From contig JAHBVL010000010.1 in NCBI GenBank assembly GCA_019637585.1, positions 16,094-80,093 on the forward strand: DNA of 64,000 nucleotides. Direction: 5' to 3'. Below the pieces are notes generated by a model that was not told the DNA's origin, made no database searches, and worked only from the letters and a program-made list of their open reading frames with translations. Origin of the DNA: Thermomicrobiales bacterium (lineage in GTDB: Bacteria; Chloroflexota; Chloroflexia; Thermomicrobiales; UBA6265). The position numbers and the translations under genes were made by a program. Each line of letters starts with the position of its first letter. The first letter of the stretch is position 1. Shown one piece after another: positions 9,136 through 17,544 of the stretch.

Positions 9136-10248
9136 ATGATGAGCGCTGCCTCTCGAATTCGCGATCTCAATCCAGTGATCAATTTATCGGGTCCGTTGAC
9201 CATGTATGGCTCGTCCATCAGCAGCGCCGGCGTGGCGGCGGCGACCGCCGAGGCGCTTCGGCATCACTGGGACATGGATGCGCTGAACCGGCTGGCCGGC
9301 GAGGTCATCGCCGAATGGAGCGGTGCGGAGTCCGGAATGGTGACCTCCTCATCCGCATCGGGAGTCGCGCTCGCTGTCGCCGCGACGATGACGGGCGCCG
9401 ACCTCGGCAGAATCGCTCAGCTACCCGATACCTCGGGAATGAAAAACGAAGTCGTCATCCAGAAGGAGCATGCCGTCAACTTCGGAGCGCCAATCGAGCA
9501 GATGATTCGTCTGGCGGGCGCGACGGTGCGGGAGGTGGGCAGCGTCAATCAGACGACGCCGGCGCTCATCCAACATGCTTTGAACGACCGGACTGCAGCG
9601 ACGATGTTCGTGATCTCGCATCACACCGTCCAGTACGGATTTGTGCAGCTCGATGAGTTTGTGAGGTTGAGCCATGCAGCCGGCGTGCCGGTGATCGTCG
9701 ATGCCGCCGCTCAGGATCAGCAGATCGAGCGGATCGTCCAGTCTGGCGCGGATCTGATCATTCTCAGCGTCCAGAAGTATCTCTCCGGTCCCACAGCCGG
9801 GATCGTCTGTGGAAGCCGTGCGCTGGTTCGCGCGGTGGATCTCCAGAGTGCGGGGATCGGCCGGGCGATGAAGGTCGGCAAAGAGGGGCTGTTTGGAACG
9901 ATCGCAGCGCTCGAGGAGCGGATGCAGTCCAACCTCGGCGAGTGGGAATCGGGTCAGCGCGGCAAGGCAGAATACCTGGCCTCCCGGCTCGGTGATCTGC
10001 GCGGTGTTGGGATATCGGTGGAAAGGGACAAGGTGGGACAACCCGTCCACCGGGTTCGGTTGGAAGTCGACCGGGAGCGCGCTGGATTGTCGGCTGAGGA
10101 GATCTGTGCGGCGCTTATCGCCTGCACGCCTTCGATCAAACCGCGTGCGCATCACACCGACGAAGGATGGTTTCTCCTGGAACCGGTCCATATCACCGAG
10201 CAGGAGATGGACGTTGTCGCCCAGGAGCTGGCGCGGATTGTGGGTTGA
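9136..10248 (+). CDS. SelA-like PLP-dependent enzyme (D-glucosaminate-6-phosphate ammonia-lyase-like family)
   Basis: A 370-residue aminotransferase-fold enzyme of the L-seryl-tRNA(Sec) selenium-transferase-related family. The PLP lysine is K214 in LSVQKYLSGPTAG, and the Asp that contacts the pyridine ring is in VIVDAAAQDQQ. The N-terminal INLSGPLTMYGSS is typical of the non-selenium SelA paralogues. Start ATG at 9136 or 9139, with GGAG at 9127-9130. The next gene encodes an amidohydrolase of the deacetylase type, 28 bases downstream on the same strand. This pairing is known for SelA-like/amidohydrolase loci such as EF_0838/EF_0837, which argues for amino-sugar or amino-acid catabolism, not selenocysteine synthesis. 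Confidence 0.83.
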   Translation: MMSAASRIRDLNPVINLSGPLTMYGSSISSAGVAAATAEALRHHWDMDALNRLAGEVIAEWSGAESGMVTSSSASGVALAVAATMTGADLGRIAQLPDTSGMKNEVVIQKEHAVNFGAPIEQMIRLAGATVREVGSVNQTTPALIQHALNDRTAATMFVISHHTVQYGFVQLDEFVRLSHAAGVPVIVDAAAQDQQIERIVQSGADLIILSVQKYLSGPTAGIVCGSRALVRAVDLQSAGIGRAMKVGKEGLFGTIAALEERMQSNLGEWESGQRGKAEYLASRLGDLRGVGISVERDKVGQPVHRVRLEVDRERAGLSAEEICAALIACTPSIKPRAHHTDEGWFLLEPVHITEQEMDVVAQELARIVG

Positions 10249-10276
10249 TGCCCTGGAGAGAGGGGACGGAGTCGTC

Positions 10277-11428
10277 ATGTATTCCCTGATTGTCAAAGGG
10301 GCGAGAGTCATCGATCCGGCGCAAGGGATCGACGCGGTCGCCGATATCGCGGTCGATGCCGGCAAGATCGTTGGCATCGGCGACTACGCAGCGGCCACAG
10401 CGTCGCGCGTGGTCGAAGCCGGGGGGCTTATCGCCAGTCCGGGTTGGGTCGATCTGCACGTTCATTGTTTTCCCGACATTCATGTGTTCGGGGGAGATGG
10501 CACGCTGGGGTCGGTGGATGCCGACACCGACTGCGGCATCGCGACCGGAGTCACCACCGTCATCGATGCCGGAACATCAGGGGCGGGAACCTGGAAGGCG
10601 TTTCGCGACCTGGTGGTCGATCGCCATACAACGCGAGTGCTGGCGTTCATGAATGTCTCCCTGATGCCCCGTTCCGGACCCCGGCATGGGGATTGGCAGA
10701 ATTTCAGCCAGGGACTGACGATCCGCATGGCCGAAGAAGAAGCGGAAGCCGGCGTCTGTCTCGGCATCAAGGTGCTGGCCAGCCAGAATCACTGCGGCAA
10801 CCTGGGAAACATCCCGATGCAGCTGGCTGTTCAGGCGTCACGACTCTCGGGTACGGGCTTGATGGTCCATCTCGGTGAAGCGCCGCCCATCATTCAGGAT
10901 GTCCTCAATCAGATGGATGATGGCGATATCCTCACGCATTGTTTCAAAGGAACGGCCGGGAATCTCCTGGGCCGGGACAGGAAACCGCTGCCGGAAACGC
11001 TCGCCGCGGTCGATCGAGGCGTGAAGTTCGACATCGGCCATGGGAAATCGAGTTTTTCGTTCGACACCTGTCGCTACTGTCTCGATGCCGGTTTGCCGAT
11101 TCACGCGATCTCCACCGACATCCATTCCGCGAACATCAAGGGGCCCGTTTTCGACATGGCCACCACCATGTCGAAGTTCCTGCATCTCGGTTTCGACCTC
11201 CCCGAGGTGATCAGATTGAGCACCGTATCGCCCGCCGAGCTGATTCACCGCGATCATGAGTTCGGCACAATGCACGAGGGCCGGGAGGCAGACATTACCC
11301 TCTTCCGCGTCGACGACGGCGAGTTCCCGGTTGTCGATTCAGAAGGCAAGCGGGAAACCGCCTCGCAGATGATTAGACCTGTGCACACGATTCGGGCGGG
11401 TGAGTTGGTGCATTCCGCGGTCGCCTGA
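10277..11428 (+). CDS. Amidohydrolase/deacetylase-family metallohydrolase
   Basis: A 383-residue amidohydrolase-superfamily enzyme related to the EF_0837/AHA_3915 family. The first metal site is HVHCFPD (in WVDLHVHC); a bridging lysine lies in LGIKVLASQNH, later histidines in MVHLGE and LTHCFKG, and the last Asp in AISTDIHSANI. The start is ATG at 10277 with GGGGACGGAG upstream; the frame is open further upstream inside the previous gene but that part is not real. It forms an operon with the SelA-like enzyme and probably deacylates or opens the ring of an N-acyl amino acid or amino-sugar derivative. The exact substrate is unknown. Confidence 0.85.
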   Translation: MYSLIVKGARVIDPAQGIDAVADIAVDAGKIVGIGDYAAATASRVVEAGGLIASPGWVDLHVHCFPDIHVFGGDGTLGSVDADTDCGIATGVTTVIDAGTSGAGTWKAFRDLVVDRHTTRVLAFMNVSLMPRSGPRHGDWQNFSQGLTIRMAEEEAEAGVCLGIKVLASQNHCGNLGNIPMQLAVQASRLSGTGLMVHLGEAPPIIQDVLNQMDDGDILTHCFKGTAGNLLGRDRKPLPETLAAVDRGVKFDIGHGKSSFSFDTCRYCLDAGLPIHAISTDIHSANIKGPVFDMATTMSKFLHLGFDLPEVIRLSTVSPAELIHRDHEFGTMHEGREADITLFRVDDGEFPVVDSEGKRETASQMIRPVHTIRAGELVHSAVA

Positions 11429-11574
11429 TCACCGAGGGACATCGCGGGTGGTCAGCCACGGCAAGGCCCGGCGCTGAAGCGACCGGGCTAAGACGCCTGG
11501 GCCGCTGCGGCGTTCGTCGTGTCATCCGGCAAGCTGCTGCAGGATAGAGACCATTCTGGCGATGCGGACCAGGC
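11429..11574. other. Intergenic stretch without a supported gene
   Basis: This is the first part of the 311-base gap between the amidohydrolase gene and the convergent enolase-superfamily gene; the rest is the dispersed repeat at 11575. It holds short GC-rich inverted words such as GGCCCGG and CCGGGC, but no clean terminator with a T tract. Confidence 0.4.
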
Positions 11575-11717
11575 GTCTTAGGGCGCGCTTCATCAACTCT
11601 GACCTCATCCAAGAGCTGTCATTCCGAGCTTGTCGAGGAACCTCCTGCCGCAGCAGTCGACGCTCCAGCGACGGTGAGGGAGGGCACGAGCCATTAGTCA
11701 TGCAGAGCGCTCCAGCC
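11575..11717. repeat. Dispersed repeat family 1, copy A
   Basis: About 143 bases that align along their whole length with 61453-61596. The near-identical core includes GTCATTCCGAGC, GTCGAGGAACCTCCTGCCGC, AGCAGTCGACGCTCCAGCGA and AGGGAGGGCACGAGCCA. Neither copy has an ORF or transposase. It resembles the GTCATTCCGAGC-type non-coding repeats scattered through many bacterial genomes. Confidence 0.8.
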
Positions 11718-11739
11718 CTTGGATTCATCGATAGGTTCA

Positions 11740-12873
11740 CTAGGCAACCACTTTTCGGTCGACCGCGAGGCGATCGACCTGCTGGTCATCGACGGTGATG
11801 CCCAGCCCGGGTGCGTCCGGCAGGGTGATTTGATCGTGGTGATACCAGGAGCGGATGTCCCCGACATCGTCCGCGTGCATGAGCGGACCGCCCATCTCGA
11901 GGAACCGGACGTTGGAGCGTGCTGACGCCAGGTGGAGCCCGGCGGCGGATGCGATCGAGCTTTCGACCATTGTGCCGACCTGCGTTCCGATGCCGGCGGT
12001 GTGCGCGATAGCATCGATGGCAATCGCGTTGTGCAACCCACCAGATTTCATCAGTTTGATGTTGATGAAGTCTGCCGCGCCGAGCTGTGCGGCGCGCAGC
12101 GCGTCGGCCGGACTCTGGCACGCTTCGTCGGCCATGATAGGAGCGCCGGTTGCCTGGCGGACTTTGGCCAGACCGTCGAGATCGCGCCGGTCGATGGGTT
12201 GTTCGTAGTAGTCGACTCTGGCGTCGCGCGACGCGGTGATGCCGCGGATGGCGATCGCTGGAGTGCGCCATCCCTGGTTGACGTCGACTTTCAGGCCAAT
12301 GTTGTTCCCGACCGCCTCCCGGACGGCGAGAATCCTGCTGGCATCCAGCTCGGGATCGGCGGCGTCGCCGACCTTCAGTTTGATGGTCCGAAATCCCGCC
12401 GCGACGTGTCGAAGCGCCGCCTCGGCCATGGCCCCGGGCGCAGCGATCGAAACGACCCGGGAGATCGTCAGCGAGCCGGGTGAGCGTCCGCCGAGCAGCG
12501 CCCAAACCGGCAATCCGCAGGACCGCCCAACCGCGTCGTGGAGAGCGATATCGAGAGAAGCCACCGCCGTGGGGGAACTCCGTCGAAGGGTAGTCAGCTG
12601 ATTGATTGCTGCGTCGATCCGGCGGGCGTCGACGCCGATCACCGCGGGAGCGAGTGCGTCGCAGAGATCGGCGAGAACGCGCTCCGGCGTTTCGCCGGTC
12701 ACCGCTTCATCCGGCGTCGACTCTCCCCAGCCAGTGACGCCGTTCCGAAGGGTCAGGCGGACGAGAATCGATTCCGTATGCGTGTACGTGGCGTAGGCGA
12801 TGACGAATGGCTCGATCAGCGGCAGCCGAACGGGAATGATCTCGACGCTGATGACATCGAATGGCGTGGTCAT
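11740..12873 (-). CDS. Enolase-superfamily enzyme (dipeptide epimerase / N-acylamino-acid racemase-like)
   Basis: A 377-residue member of the mandelate racemase/muconate lactonizing subgroup. The KxK catalytic motif is in RTIKLKVGDA; metal ligands are Asp in LKVDVNQGW, Glu in YYEQPI and Asp in IMADEACQS; the second catalytic lysine is in INIKLMKSGG. This layout fits L-Ala-D/L-Glu epimerases and NSAR/OSBS enzymes. The start ATG at 12873 overlaps the stop of the upstream GNAT gene by four bases, so the longer open frame to 13011 is not used. Coupling to a GNAT protein is a known context for N-succinylamino-acid racemases. Substrate is inferred only. Confidence 0.88.
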   Translation of the reverse strand: MTTPFDVISVEIIPVRLPLIEPFVIAYATYTHTESILVRLTLRNGVTGWGESTPDEAVTGETPERVLADLCDALAPAVIGVDARRIDAAINQLTTLRRSSPTAVASLDIALHDAVGRSCGLPVWALLGGRSPGSLTISRVVSIAAPGAMAEAALRHVAAGFRTIKLKVGDAADPELDASRILAVREAVGNNIGLKVDVNQGWRTPAIAIRGITASRDARVDYYEQPIDRRDLDGLAKVRQATGAPIMADEACQSPADALRAAQLGAADFINIKLMKSGGLHNAIAIDAIAHTAGIGTQVGTMVESSIASAAGLHLASARSNVRFLEMGGPLMHADDVGDIRSWYHHDQITLPDAPGLGITVDDQQVDRLAVDRKVVA

Positions 12874-13760
12874 CGATCGAGCGATGCTCCGGCGACGAGA
12901 GAATCCCGGTTTCGGGTGAGCAGCAGCACCGATCCTTCCGACCTGAACCCGGCCACAACGTAGCCCTCGGCCAGGTACTGTTCCAGCGCATCCCGGACGC
13001 TCTGCCGCCATTCCAGCGCCGACCCATGATCGCTTTCCAGAAGGTGGTCGATATCGGCAGGGATGGGAACCTCGGTATCAGCCTCAACGAGGGAGGGGAG
13101 CGATTCCCCCGTGAGCACCCGTTGGACCCGGTCAGCGGTCACCGGCCAGACGATGTGCAGCCGGTCGGTCGGCATACCGCCGTAGAGACCCGCGCCATAG
13201 CCGTTGCCATAGCGATTCCGTTCGTAGCGGTCGGAGAATGCGCCGAGTTTGGCGAAATTGAGGCGGGCATTGGCCGCTCGCAGCGGGTCGACCGTCCAGG
13301 TCACCGAGGTGAAGCCACGCTCGATCGCCAGAGCCGCCTGCAGGCGTTTTGCCGCGAACCCCAACCCAAAGTGACGATAGGCCGGATCCACGGCCATCAT
13401 GTCCGAGCAGAGGCGAGGCTCGCCATTCACGAATCCGCCAATCGAGGTGACAAAGCCGACGAGCTGCGGTTCGACTGTTTTGAGATCGAAGACGCCGATC
13501 ACGTCGCCGCCGGTTTCCTCGACGCCGATCAACATGGTTGCGGCCATCAGGTCCCGCTCGCTGACCCCGAACACGCGCTGTTGCAGCTCTTCGACCACCG
13601 TCAGATCGTCGATGCCGCGCAAGAGCCGGAATTCGAACTCGAACTCGCGGACAGCGGCTCTCCAGCAATCGTGCTGGCGTCCGGGGCAGGGCCAGAATCC
13701 CGATTCCTCAGGGGTGCTGACTCGACGTTTTGACATGGGAGGCAAGCCAACCGTGCTCAT
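12870..13760 (-). CDS. GNAT-superfamily acyltransferase (COG3375-like)
   Basis: A 296-residue protein. The GNAT acyl-CoA core is seen in LCSDMMAVDPAYRHFGLGFA (motif A, R/Q-x-x-G-x-G/A variant), followed by AKRLQAALAIERGFTSVTWT and a typical ANARLNFAKLGA motif B. The start ATG at 13760 has GAGG about nine bases upstream; the frame is open further, to 13841, but that start lacks a ribosome site. It is translationally coupled to the enolase-superfamily gene. Related GNAT proteins N-succinylate amino acids that the partner racemizes, so a D-amino-acid salvage route is plausible. Confidence 0.82.
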   Translation of the reverse strand: MSTVGLPPMSKRRVSTPEESGFWPCPGRQHDCWRAAVREFEFEFRLLRGIDDLTVVEELQQRVFGVSERDLMAATMLIGVEETGGDVIGVFDLKTVEPQLVGFVTSIGGFVNGEPRLCSDMMAVDPAYRHFGLGFAAKRLQAALAIERGFTSVTWTVDPLRAANARLNFAKLGAFSDRYERNRYGNGYGAGLYGGMPTDRLHIVWPVTADRVQRVLTGESLPSLVEADTEVPIPADIDHLLESDHGSALEWRQSVRDALEQYLAEGYVVAGFRSEGSVLLLTRNRDSLVAGASLDR

Positions 13761-13974
13761 CAATTGACCTCGTCCAGGATCGTTATACAGATCCCGAAAA
13801 AACAGGCGAAAACCACGAAAAAAGAGCTGATTGTGTCTCACGCCAGCAGCGCGAATGCGTCATATGAACACGAGACGGAAACGAGGCAACGCCGGCTCCT
13901 CGCTTCCCGGTTTCGAAGTCACATCGAGTCACGCGGTCTCCAGCAGAGCGGACCGCAATTGTGGAGAACGGATC

Positions 13975-14175
13975 ATGAACATCGCAATTGGTCGCCGCCG
14001 GCTGGTCATCAACGTCATCGCTGAGCAGGCGGAATCCATCGCCGACCGATTTCCATCCTCGGTGACCGCCACGGACAAGGAACTGGCGAGCATCGAAGCG
14101 CGCCGCCTGGCCAAATACGATCGCAACCGGTGGGAATCGAACGCCGCGCTCTATGGCATCGGACACCCGCGCTAA
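13975..14175 (+). CDS. Small hypothetical protein (66 aa)
   Basis: Starts at the ATG at 13975 with GGAG (in GTGGAGAACGGATC) at good spacing. The protein begins MNIAIGRRRLVINVIAEQAE and is mixed charged, with no membrane segment. A longer in-frame version from 13831 has no ribosome site and odd composition. It lies 19 bases before a 38-residue membrane peptide gene, suggesting a mini-operon. The 214 bases upstream hold no gene but include A-rich stretches that may contain a promoter. No family recognised. Confidence 0.5.
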   Translation: MNIAIGRRRLVINVIAEQAESIADRFPSSVTATDKELASIEARRLAKYDRNRWESNAALYGIGHPR

Positions 14176-14194
14176 GAGGAAAGATATCCGGTTT

Positions 14195-14311
14195 ATGAGT
14201 GAATCAGCCGCCATTCTTCTCATCGGTTTGTTGCTCTTGATCGCGCTCGATCTTCTCGCTCTTCGTTTCGGCGCCGACAGCCGCCGGCTGGACAACAAGC
14301 CGGATCTCTAG
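14195..14311 (+). CDS. 38-residue membrane peptide
   Basis: Read directly from the sequence: the ATG at 14195 opens a 39-codon frame ending TAG at 14309-14311. The product has one strongly hydrophobic helix (AAILLIGLLLLIALDLLAL) and a short charged tail ending RRLDNKPDL. AGAGGAAAG lies about 14 bases upstream. The 19-residue helix followed directly by basic residues fits a genuine single-pass membrane peptide. The terminator at 14364-14390 would end its transcript. Function unknown. Confidence 0.5.
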   Translation: MSESAAILLIGLLLLIALDLLALRFGADSRRLDNKPDL

Positions 14312-14363
14312 ACCGCCGGCGGCATCTTCCGCACACATCTTATCCCCACCCCTCTCGCTGCGC

Positions 14364-14390
14364 AGAAGCGTCCTGATTCAGGGCGCTTCT
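14364..14390. terminator. Bidirectional terminator hairpin between convergent genes
   Basis: Arms AGAAGCGTCCTG (14364-14375) and CAGGGCGCTTCT (14379-14390) pair over 12 bp with one G-T wobble and a three-base loop. It separates the small plus-strand genes from the minus-strand CDF gene; the CDF stop codon lies inside the hairpin. Confidence 0.65.
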
Positions 14391-15433
14391 GTGCTGTTTG
14401 TCGTAGGTGACGCAGGCGCCTGATAGTCGGGAATGAGCGGCTGGAGAAAATCGGGAAGGTCGAACGCGACATTGGGGGCCTCGACCAGAATCAGCTCGCT
14501 ATCGGTCCATGCTTCCGGGCTTTCCAGCGGTTCGAGATGAATCGTCACCTCGGTGCCGGGAAGCGACTGCTCGACCCGCTCCTCGATGCGGAGCGACGTG
14601 TCGTGCGCGTGTTTCAATGAGGTGGCGCCCGGCAACAAGACATGGAGATCGACGAATCGGGTGGCGCCGGCTTTCCGCGTACGCAAGGCATGGAAAGTTT
14701 CACCGTCGTCGAGCGCGTCCTGCACCGCGGCCCGCACCAGATCTTCCTCTTCCCGGGGGAGGGACTTGTCCATCAACCCGTCGAATGATTTCCGCAGGAG
14801 GGAGACGCCGGTCCGGAGAATATTCAGCGCGATAAGGATGGCGATGGCCGGATCGAGCCGGGAGACATCGGTGATGGCGACGAGCGCGATGCCAACCACC
14901 ACGCCGAGCGATGTCCAGACGTCGGTCATCAGATGCTGACCGTCGGCTTCCAGGACAATCGAGTCGTGTTCCCTGCCGACGCGGAGAAGCATCCGGGCGA
15001 CGACGAAATTGACGATCGCCGACACGAGGGTGATCGCGATGCCGACGCCGATCGATTCGAGCGGTTGCGGATTGAGGAGGCGCTGGGATGCATACCAGAT
15101 GATGCCGCTGCCGGCCAGCAGAATCAGTCCGCCTTCCACGGCGCTGGCGAAGAACTCGATCTTTTCGTGACCGTAGTTGTGGCTGCGGTCGACGGGGCGC
15201 ATCGAGAACCAGAGGGCAAAAAGCGCGGTGATGGCCGCGACGAGATTGACGCTCGATTCGATCGCGTCGGAGAGCAAACTGACCGAACCGGTGACGCCCC
15301 ACGCCCCGAACTTGAGCGCCAGCGTGATGAGTGCGGCCGCAATCGAGAGCCAGGCCCACCGGACCAGACTGATTCGCCCATTGCGGTTGGGTGATCCTGA
15401 TTCGCCGATCGGCGTGGCGGAAGGACTGCTCAT
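14378..15433 (-). CDS. Cation diffusion facilitator (CDF) metal efflux transporter
   Basis: A 351-residue protein with the CDF six-helix domain and a C-terminal cytoplasmic regulatory domain. The TM2 metal-site motif is seen in SLLSDAIESSVN (the second acidic position is shifted or replaced by Ser). TM5 carries HLMTDVWTS (H-x-x-x-D), and the family signature NYGHEKIEFFASAVEG follows TM2. The C-terminal domain has HDTSLRIEERVEQ and TIHLEP, a histidine-containing metal-sensing ferredoxin-like fold. It exports Zn, Fe, Co or Mn using the proton gradient. Start ATG at 15433. No metal regulator is adjacent. Confidence 0.9.
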   Translation of the reverse strand: MSSPSATPIGESGSPNRNGRISLVRWAWLSIAAALITLALKFGAWGVTGSVSLLSDAIESSVNLVAAITALFALWFSMRPVDRSHNYGHEKIEFFASAVEGGLILLAGSGIIWYASQRLLNPQPLESIGVGIAITLVSAIVNFVVARMLLRVGREHDSIVLEADGQHLMTDVWTSLGVVVGIALVAITDVSRLDPAIAILIALNILRTGVSLLRKSFDGLMDKSLPREEEDLVRAAVQDALDDGETFHALRTRKAGATRFVDLHVLLPGATSLKHAHDTSLRIEERVEQSLPGTEVTIHLEPLESPEAWTDSELILVEAPNVAFDLPDFLQPLIPDYQAPASPTTNSTEAP

Positions 15434-15465
15434 TTGCGCAGTCTACGATTCGGAGCTCTGTTCCG

Positions 15466-16521
15466 TCAGTCGAGGAGGGTGTCGAGGGTTCGTTGCAACG
15501 CCCGCAGGTGGCCAAATGAGGCGGTGCCGGGTTTGAGCTGCGTCACCGGAATGCGGGAGAGGGTTCGGGCCAGACCATGCACCTGCTCCGCGAGCCGCTC
15601 CTGGTCGAATGGCGCCGCCAGGTCGGCCTGGGCCGCTGCCGCCAGCTCTGCCCGGTCGGCTGCGTTGCCGGAGGTCGCTTTGCGGATGAGATCGAGGAGG
15701 CCGATCGCGTCGATCTCGGGCGCCGATTGCGCTTTGCCGGTCACGCTCTTGCGAAGCTCGTCGAGTTTAAGCGCGACTCCGGCGGGGGTGTCTTCGAAAC
15801 TCGCCGCTTTGATCAAGCGGGCCAGCTGCGTCGCCTGCAGTGCGGTAAGACCGTCGGCCACGATCGCGTCGCGCAGCGCAAGCTGGGCATTCGGGCTCAG
15901 ACCCTGCAGGGCGCGACTCTGTTTTTCGGAAAGCCGGCCGCTGCGAATGTCCTCCTGGATCGATTCATGGAGTTTTTCAGTTCCCAGAAGCTGGAAGAGT
16001 CTGCTCCGCTTCAATCCGACCGCGGCAGCAACGTCTTCCCATCCCGCGTCGTCCATCTGCGTTTTGAGGGCACGCAGTGCCGCAGCGCGATCGACGGCGT
16101 TGAGGTCCTCGCGGACGATGTTCTCCATCAGCTGATGGACGAGCAGGCGTTCTCCCGAGACCTCGCGGACGATGGCTGGAATGGCGGTCAGGTGGGCTTC
16201 GCGGCTGGCTCGCCACCGGCGCTCGCCATGGACGATGACGTAGATGTCGTCCGCTTCGTCGTACCGAACGACGATCGGCTGCAGCACACCCTCTGCTTCG
16301 ATACTGGTGACAAGCTCCCGCATCCGGTTTTCATCGAAGGTCCGGCGCGGTTGCGTGGGGTCGGGAACGATGCGATCAAGCCGGATTTCCTTGGCGGTGG
16401 TCAGATCCGCCACACCGGTGGCGCGGGGTCGCGTGTCGGTGAACAGGGAGTCGACCGTAAACCGGCGGCGCTGTGCCCCTCCCTGGCCGCTTCGTGAAGC
16501 CGGAGTCGTGGTGCTAGACAT
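15466..16521 (-). CDS. parB: ParB/Spo0J-type partition protein
   Basis: A 351-residue protein. The N-terminal ParB/Srx nuclease-like domain contains the CTP-binding and bridging motif VHGERRWRAS plus LVHQLMENIVREDLNAVDRA. A central HTH (WEDVAAAVGLKRSRLFQLLG) recognises parS sites. The C-terminal part has dimerisation-type helices. The start at 16521 overlaps the end of parA by eight bases. ParB loads DNA around parS for segregation. I found no parS-like sequence of the TGTTTCACGTGAAACA type in this window. No other core replication genes are present, so whether this is the chromosomal system or one for a second replicon is open. Confidence 0.9.
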   Translation of the reverse strand: MSSTTTPASRSGQGGAQRRRFTVDSLFTDTRPRATGVADLTTAKEIRLDRIVPDPTQPRRTFDENRMRELVTSIEAEGVLQPIVVRYDEADDIYVIVHGERRWRASREAHLTAIPAIVREVSGERLLVHQLMENIVREDLNAVDRAAALRALKTQMDDAGWEDVAAAVGLKRSRLFQLLGTEKLHESIQEDIRSGRLSEKQSRALQGLSPNAQLALRDAIVADGLTALQATQLARLIKAASFEDTPAGVALKLDELRKSVTGKAQSAPEIDAIGLLDLIRKATSGNAADRAELAAAAQADLAAPFDQERLAEQVHGLARTLSRIPVTQLKPGTASFGHLRALQRTLDTLLD

Positions 16522-17329
16522 GGAGCGCCTCCGAAGGCTGGATGGCGATCAGCATGTCGTCCGCGGGTGGACCTTCCTCGATCCAGGCGGCGACCTGCCT
16601 ATATGCCGTCGCCACGGGAGAGCGGGGCATGTATTCGAGCACGCTCGTCCGTCCGGCGATCGATTCGGCGCTCTTGACCGACAGGGGGATCGCGGGGAGG
16701 AGCGGATAGTCGGAAAACGCTTCCCGCAGCGTCGCCATCATATCGATCGCCAACCGGGAATTGGCGTGGACCTTGGTCGGCAGAAATCCGAGCACCTGCA
16801 GACCGGGGTTCAGCCGCCGGATCTTGTCGATCGTCATGAAGAGGCGGTCGAGCACCATCAGCGACAGGGGGTGGGGTTCGATTGGGATGATCAGCTCCTG
16901 CGTAGCGACCAGGATGTTGACCGAGATGATGTTCAGCGCCGGCGGCGAGTCGATGAGCACGTAGTCATACGCACCGAGATCGAGACTGCGGAGGCGGTAG
17001 TCGAGCTGGCGTTCCCGTTCCAGTACATTGAGCAGTTCCAGCTCAGCGGCGGCCAGATCCGGATGGGACGGAGCGAGATCGACGCCGGCCAGATTCGTGC
17101 CGACGATCACCTGATTGATGGTCACATCGTCGTCGAGCAGGAGATCGTAGACCGAAAGATCGAGCGACTCGACATCCGCGCCGGCCGCCATCGTCAAACT
17201 GGCCTGGGGATCGAGATCGATCGCCAGCACCTTCTTGCCCCGCTCCGCCAGTGCCGACGCGACGTTGAGGGTGCTCGTGGTTTTTGCGGTGCCGCCCTTC
17301 TGATTGAAGAAGGCAATGGTGCGGGTCAT
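16514..17329 (-). CDS. parA: ParA/Soj-type partition ATPase
   Basis: A 271-residue protein with the deviant Walker A motif KGGTAKTT in FNQKGGTAKTTSTLNVAS, Walker A' at VLAIDLDPQASLT, and Walker B in YDYVLIDSPPALN. It lacks the long N-terminal HTH of type Ia plasmid ParA and so is of the Soj/MinD-like short class. The start ATG at 17329 has GAGG ten bases upstream. It forms an operon with parB. Upstream lies a palindrome-centred heptamer hairpin (17389-17450) and a GTACGTACGG word (17358-17367), possible regulatory sites. Confidence 0.93.
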   Translation of the reverse strand: MTRTIAFFNQKGGTAKTTSTLNVASALAERGKKVLAIDLDPQASLTMAAGADVESLDLSVYDLLLDDDVTINQVIVGTNLAGVDLAPSHPDLAAAELELLNVLERERQLDYRLRSLDLGAYDYVLIDSPPALNIISVNILVATQELIIPIEPHPLSLMVLDRLFMTIDKIRRLNPGLQVLGFLPTKVHANSRLAIDMMATLREAFSDYPLLPAIPLSVKSAESIAGRTSVLEYMPRSPVATAYRQVAAWIEEGPPADDMLIAIQPSEALHV

Positions 17330-17388
17330 CGAACGAGAACCTCGACGGGGATCGAGTGTACGTACGGAACGAGGATACCATAGGGGTG

Positions 17389-17450
17389 AGCAGTCGGCAG
17401 TCAGCAGTCAGCAGTCGGGACTACGTCACTACGTAGTGCCCGACTGCGCG
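17389..17450. repeat. Heptamer array and hairpin upstream of parA
   Basis: Four tandem 7-mers (AGCAGTC, GGCAGTC, AGCAGTC, AGCAGTC; 17389-17416) lead into a hairpin. Its outer stem is GCAGTCGGG (17411-17419) with CCCGACTGC (17439-17447), and its inner stem is CTACGT/ACGTAG. The centre contains the perfect 12-bp palindrome CACTACGTAGTG (17427-17438). It lies between the parA start and the divergent small gene at 17545. Confidence 0.8.
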
Positions 17451-17544
17451 TGAAATACGCAACCTTGCGGATGCCGGGGCTGGTAGGGGGTGGCAGGATA
17501 ACGGTGGCGATTGGTATCGCCGTAATTGGTTGCCTGGAGAACAT

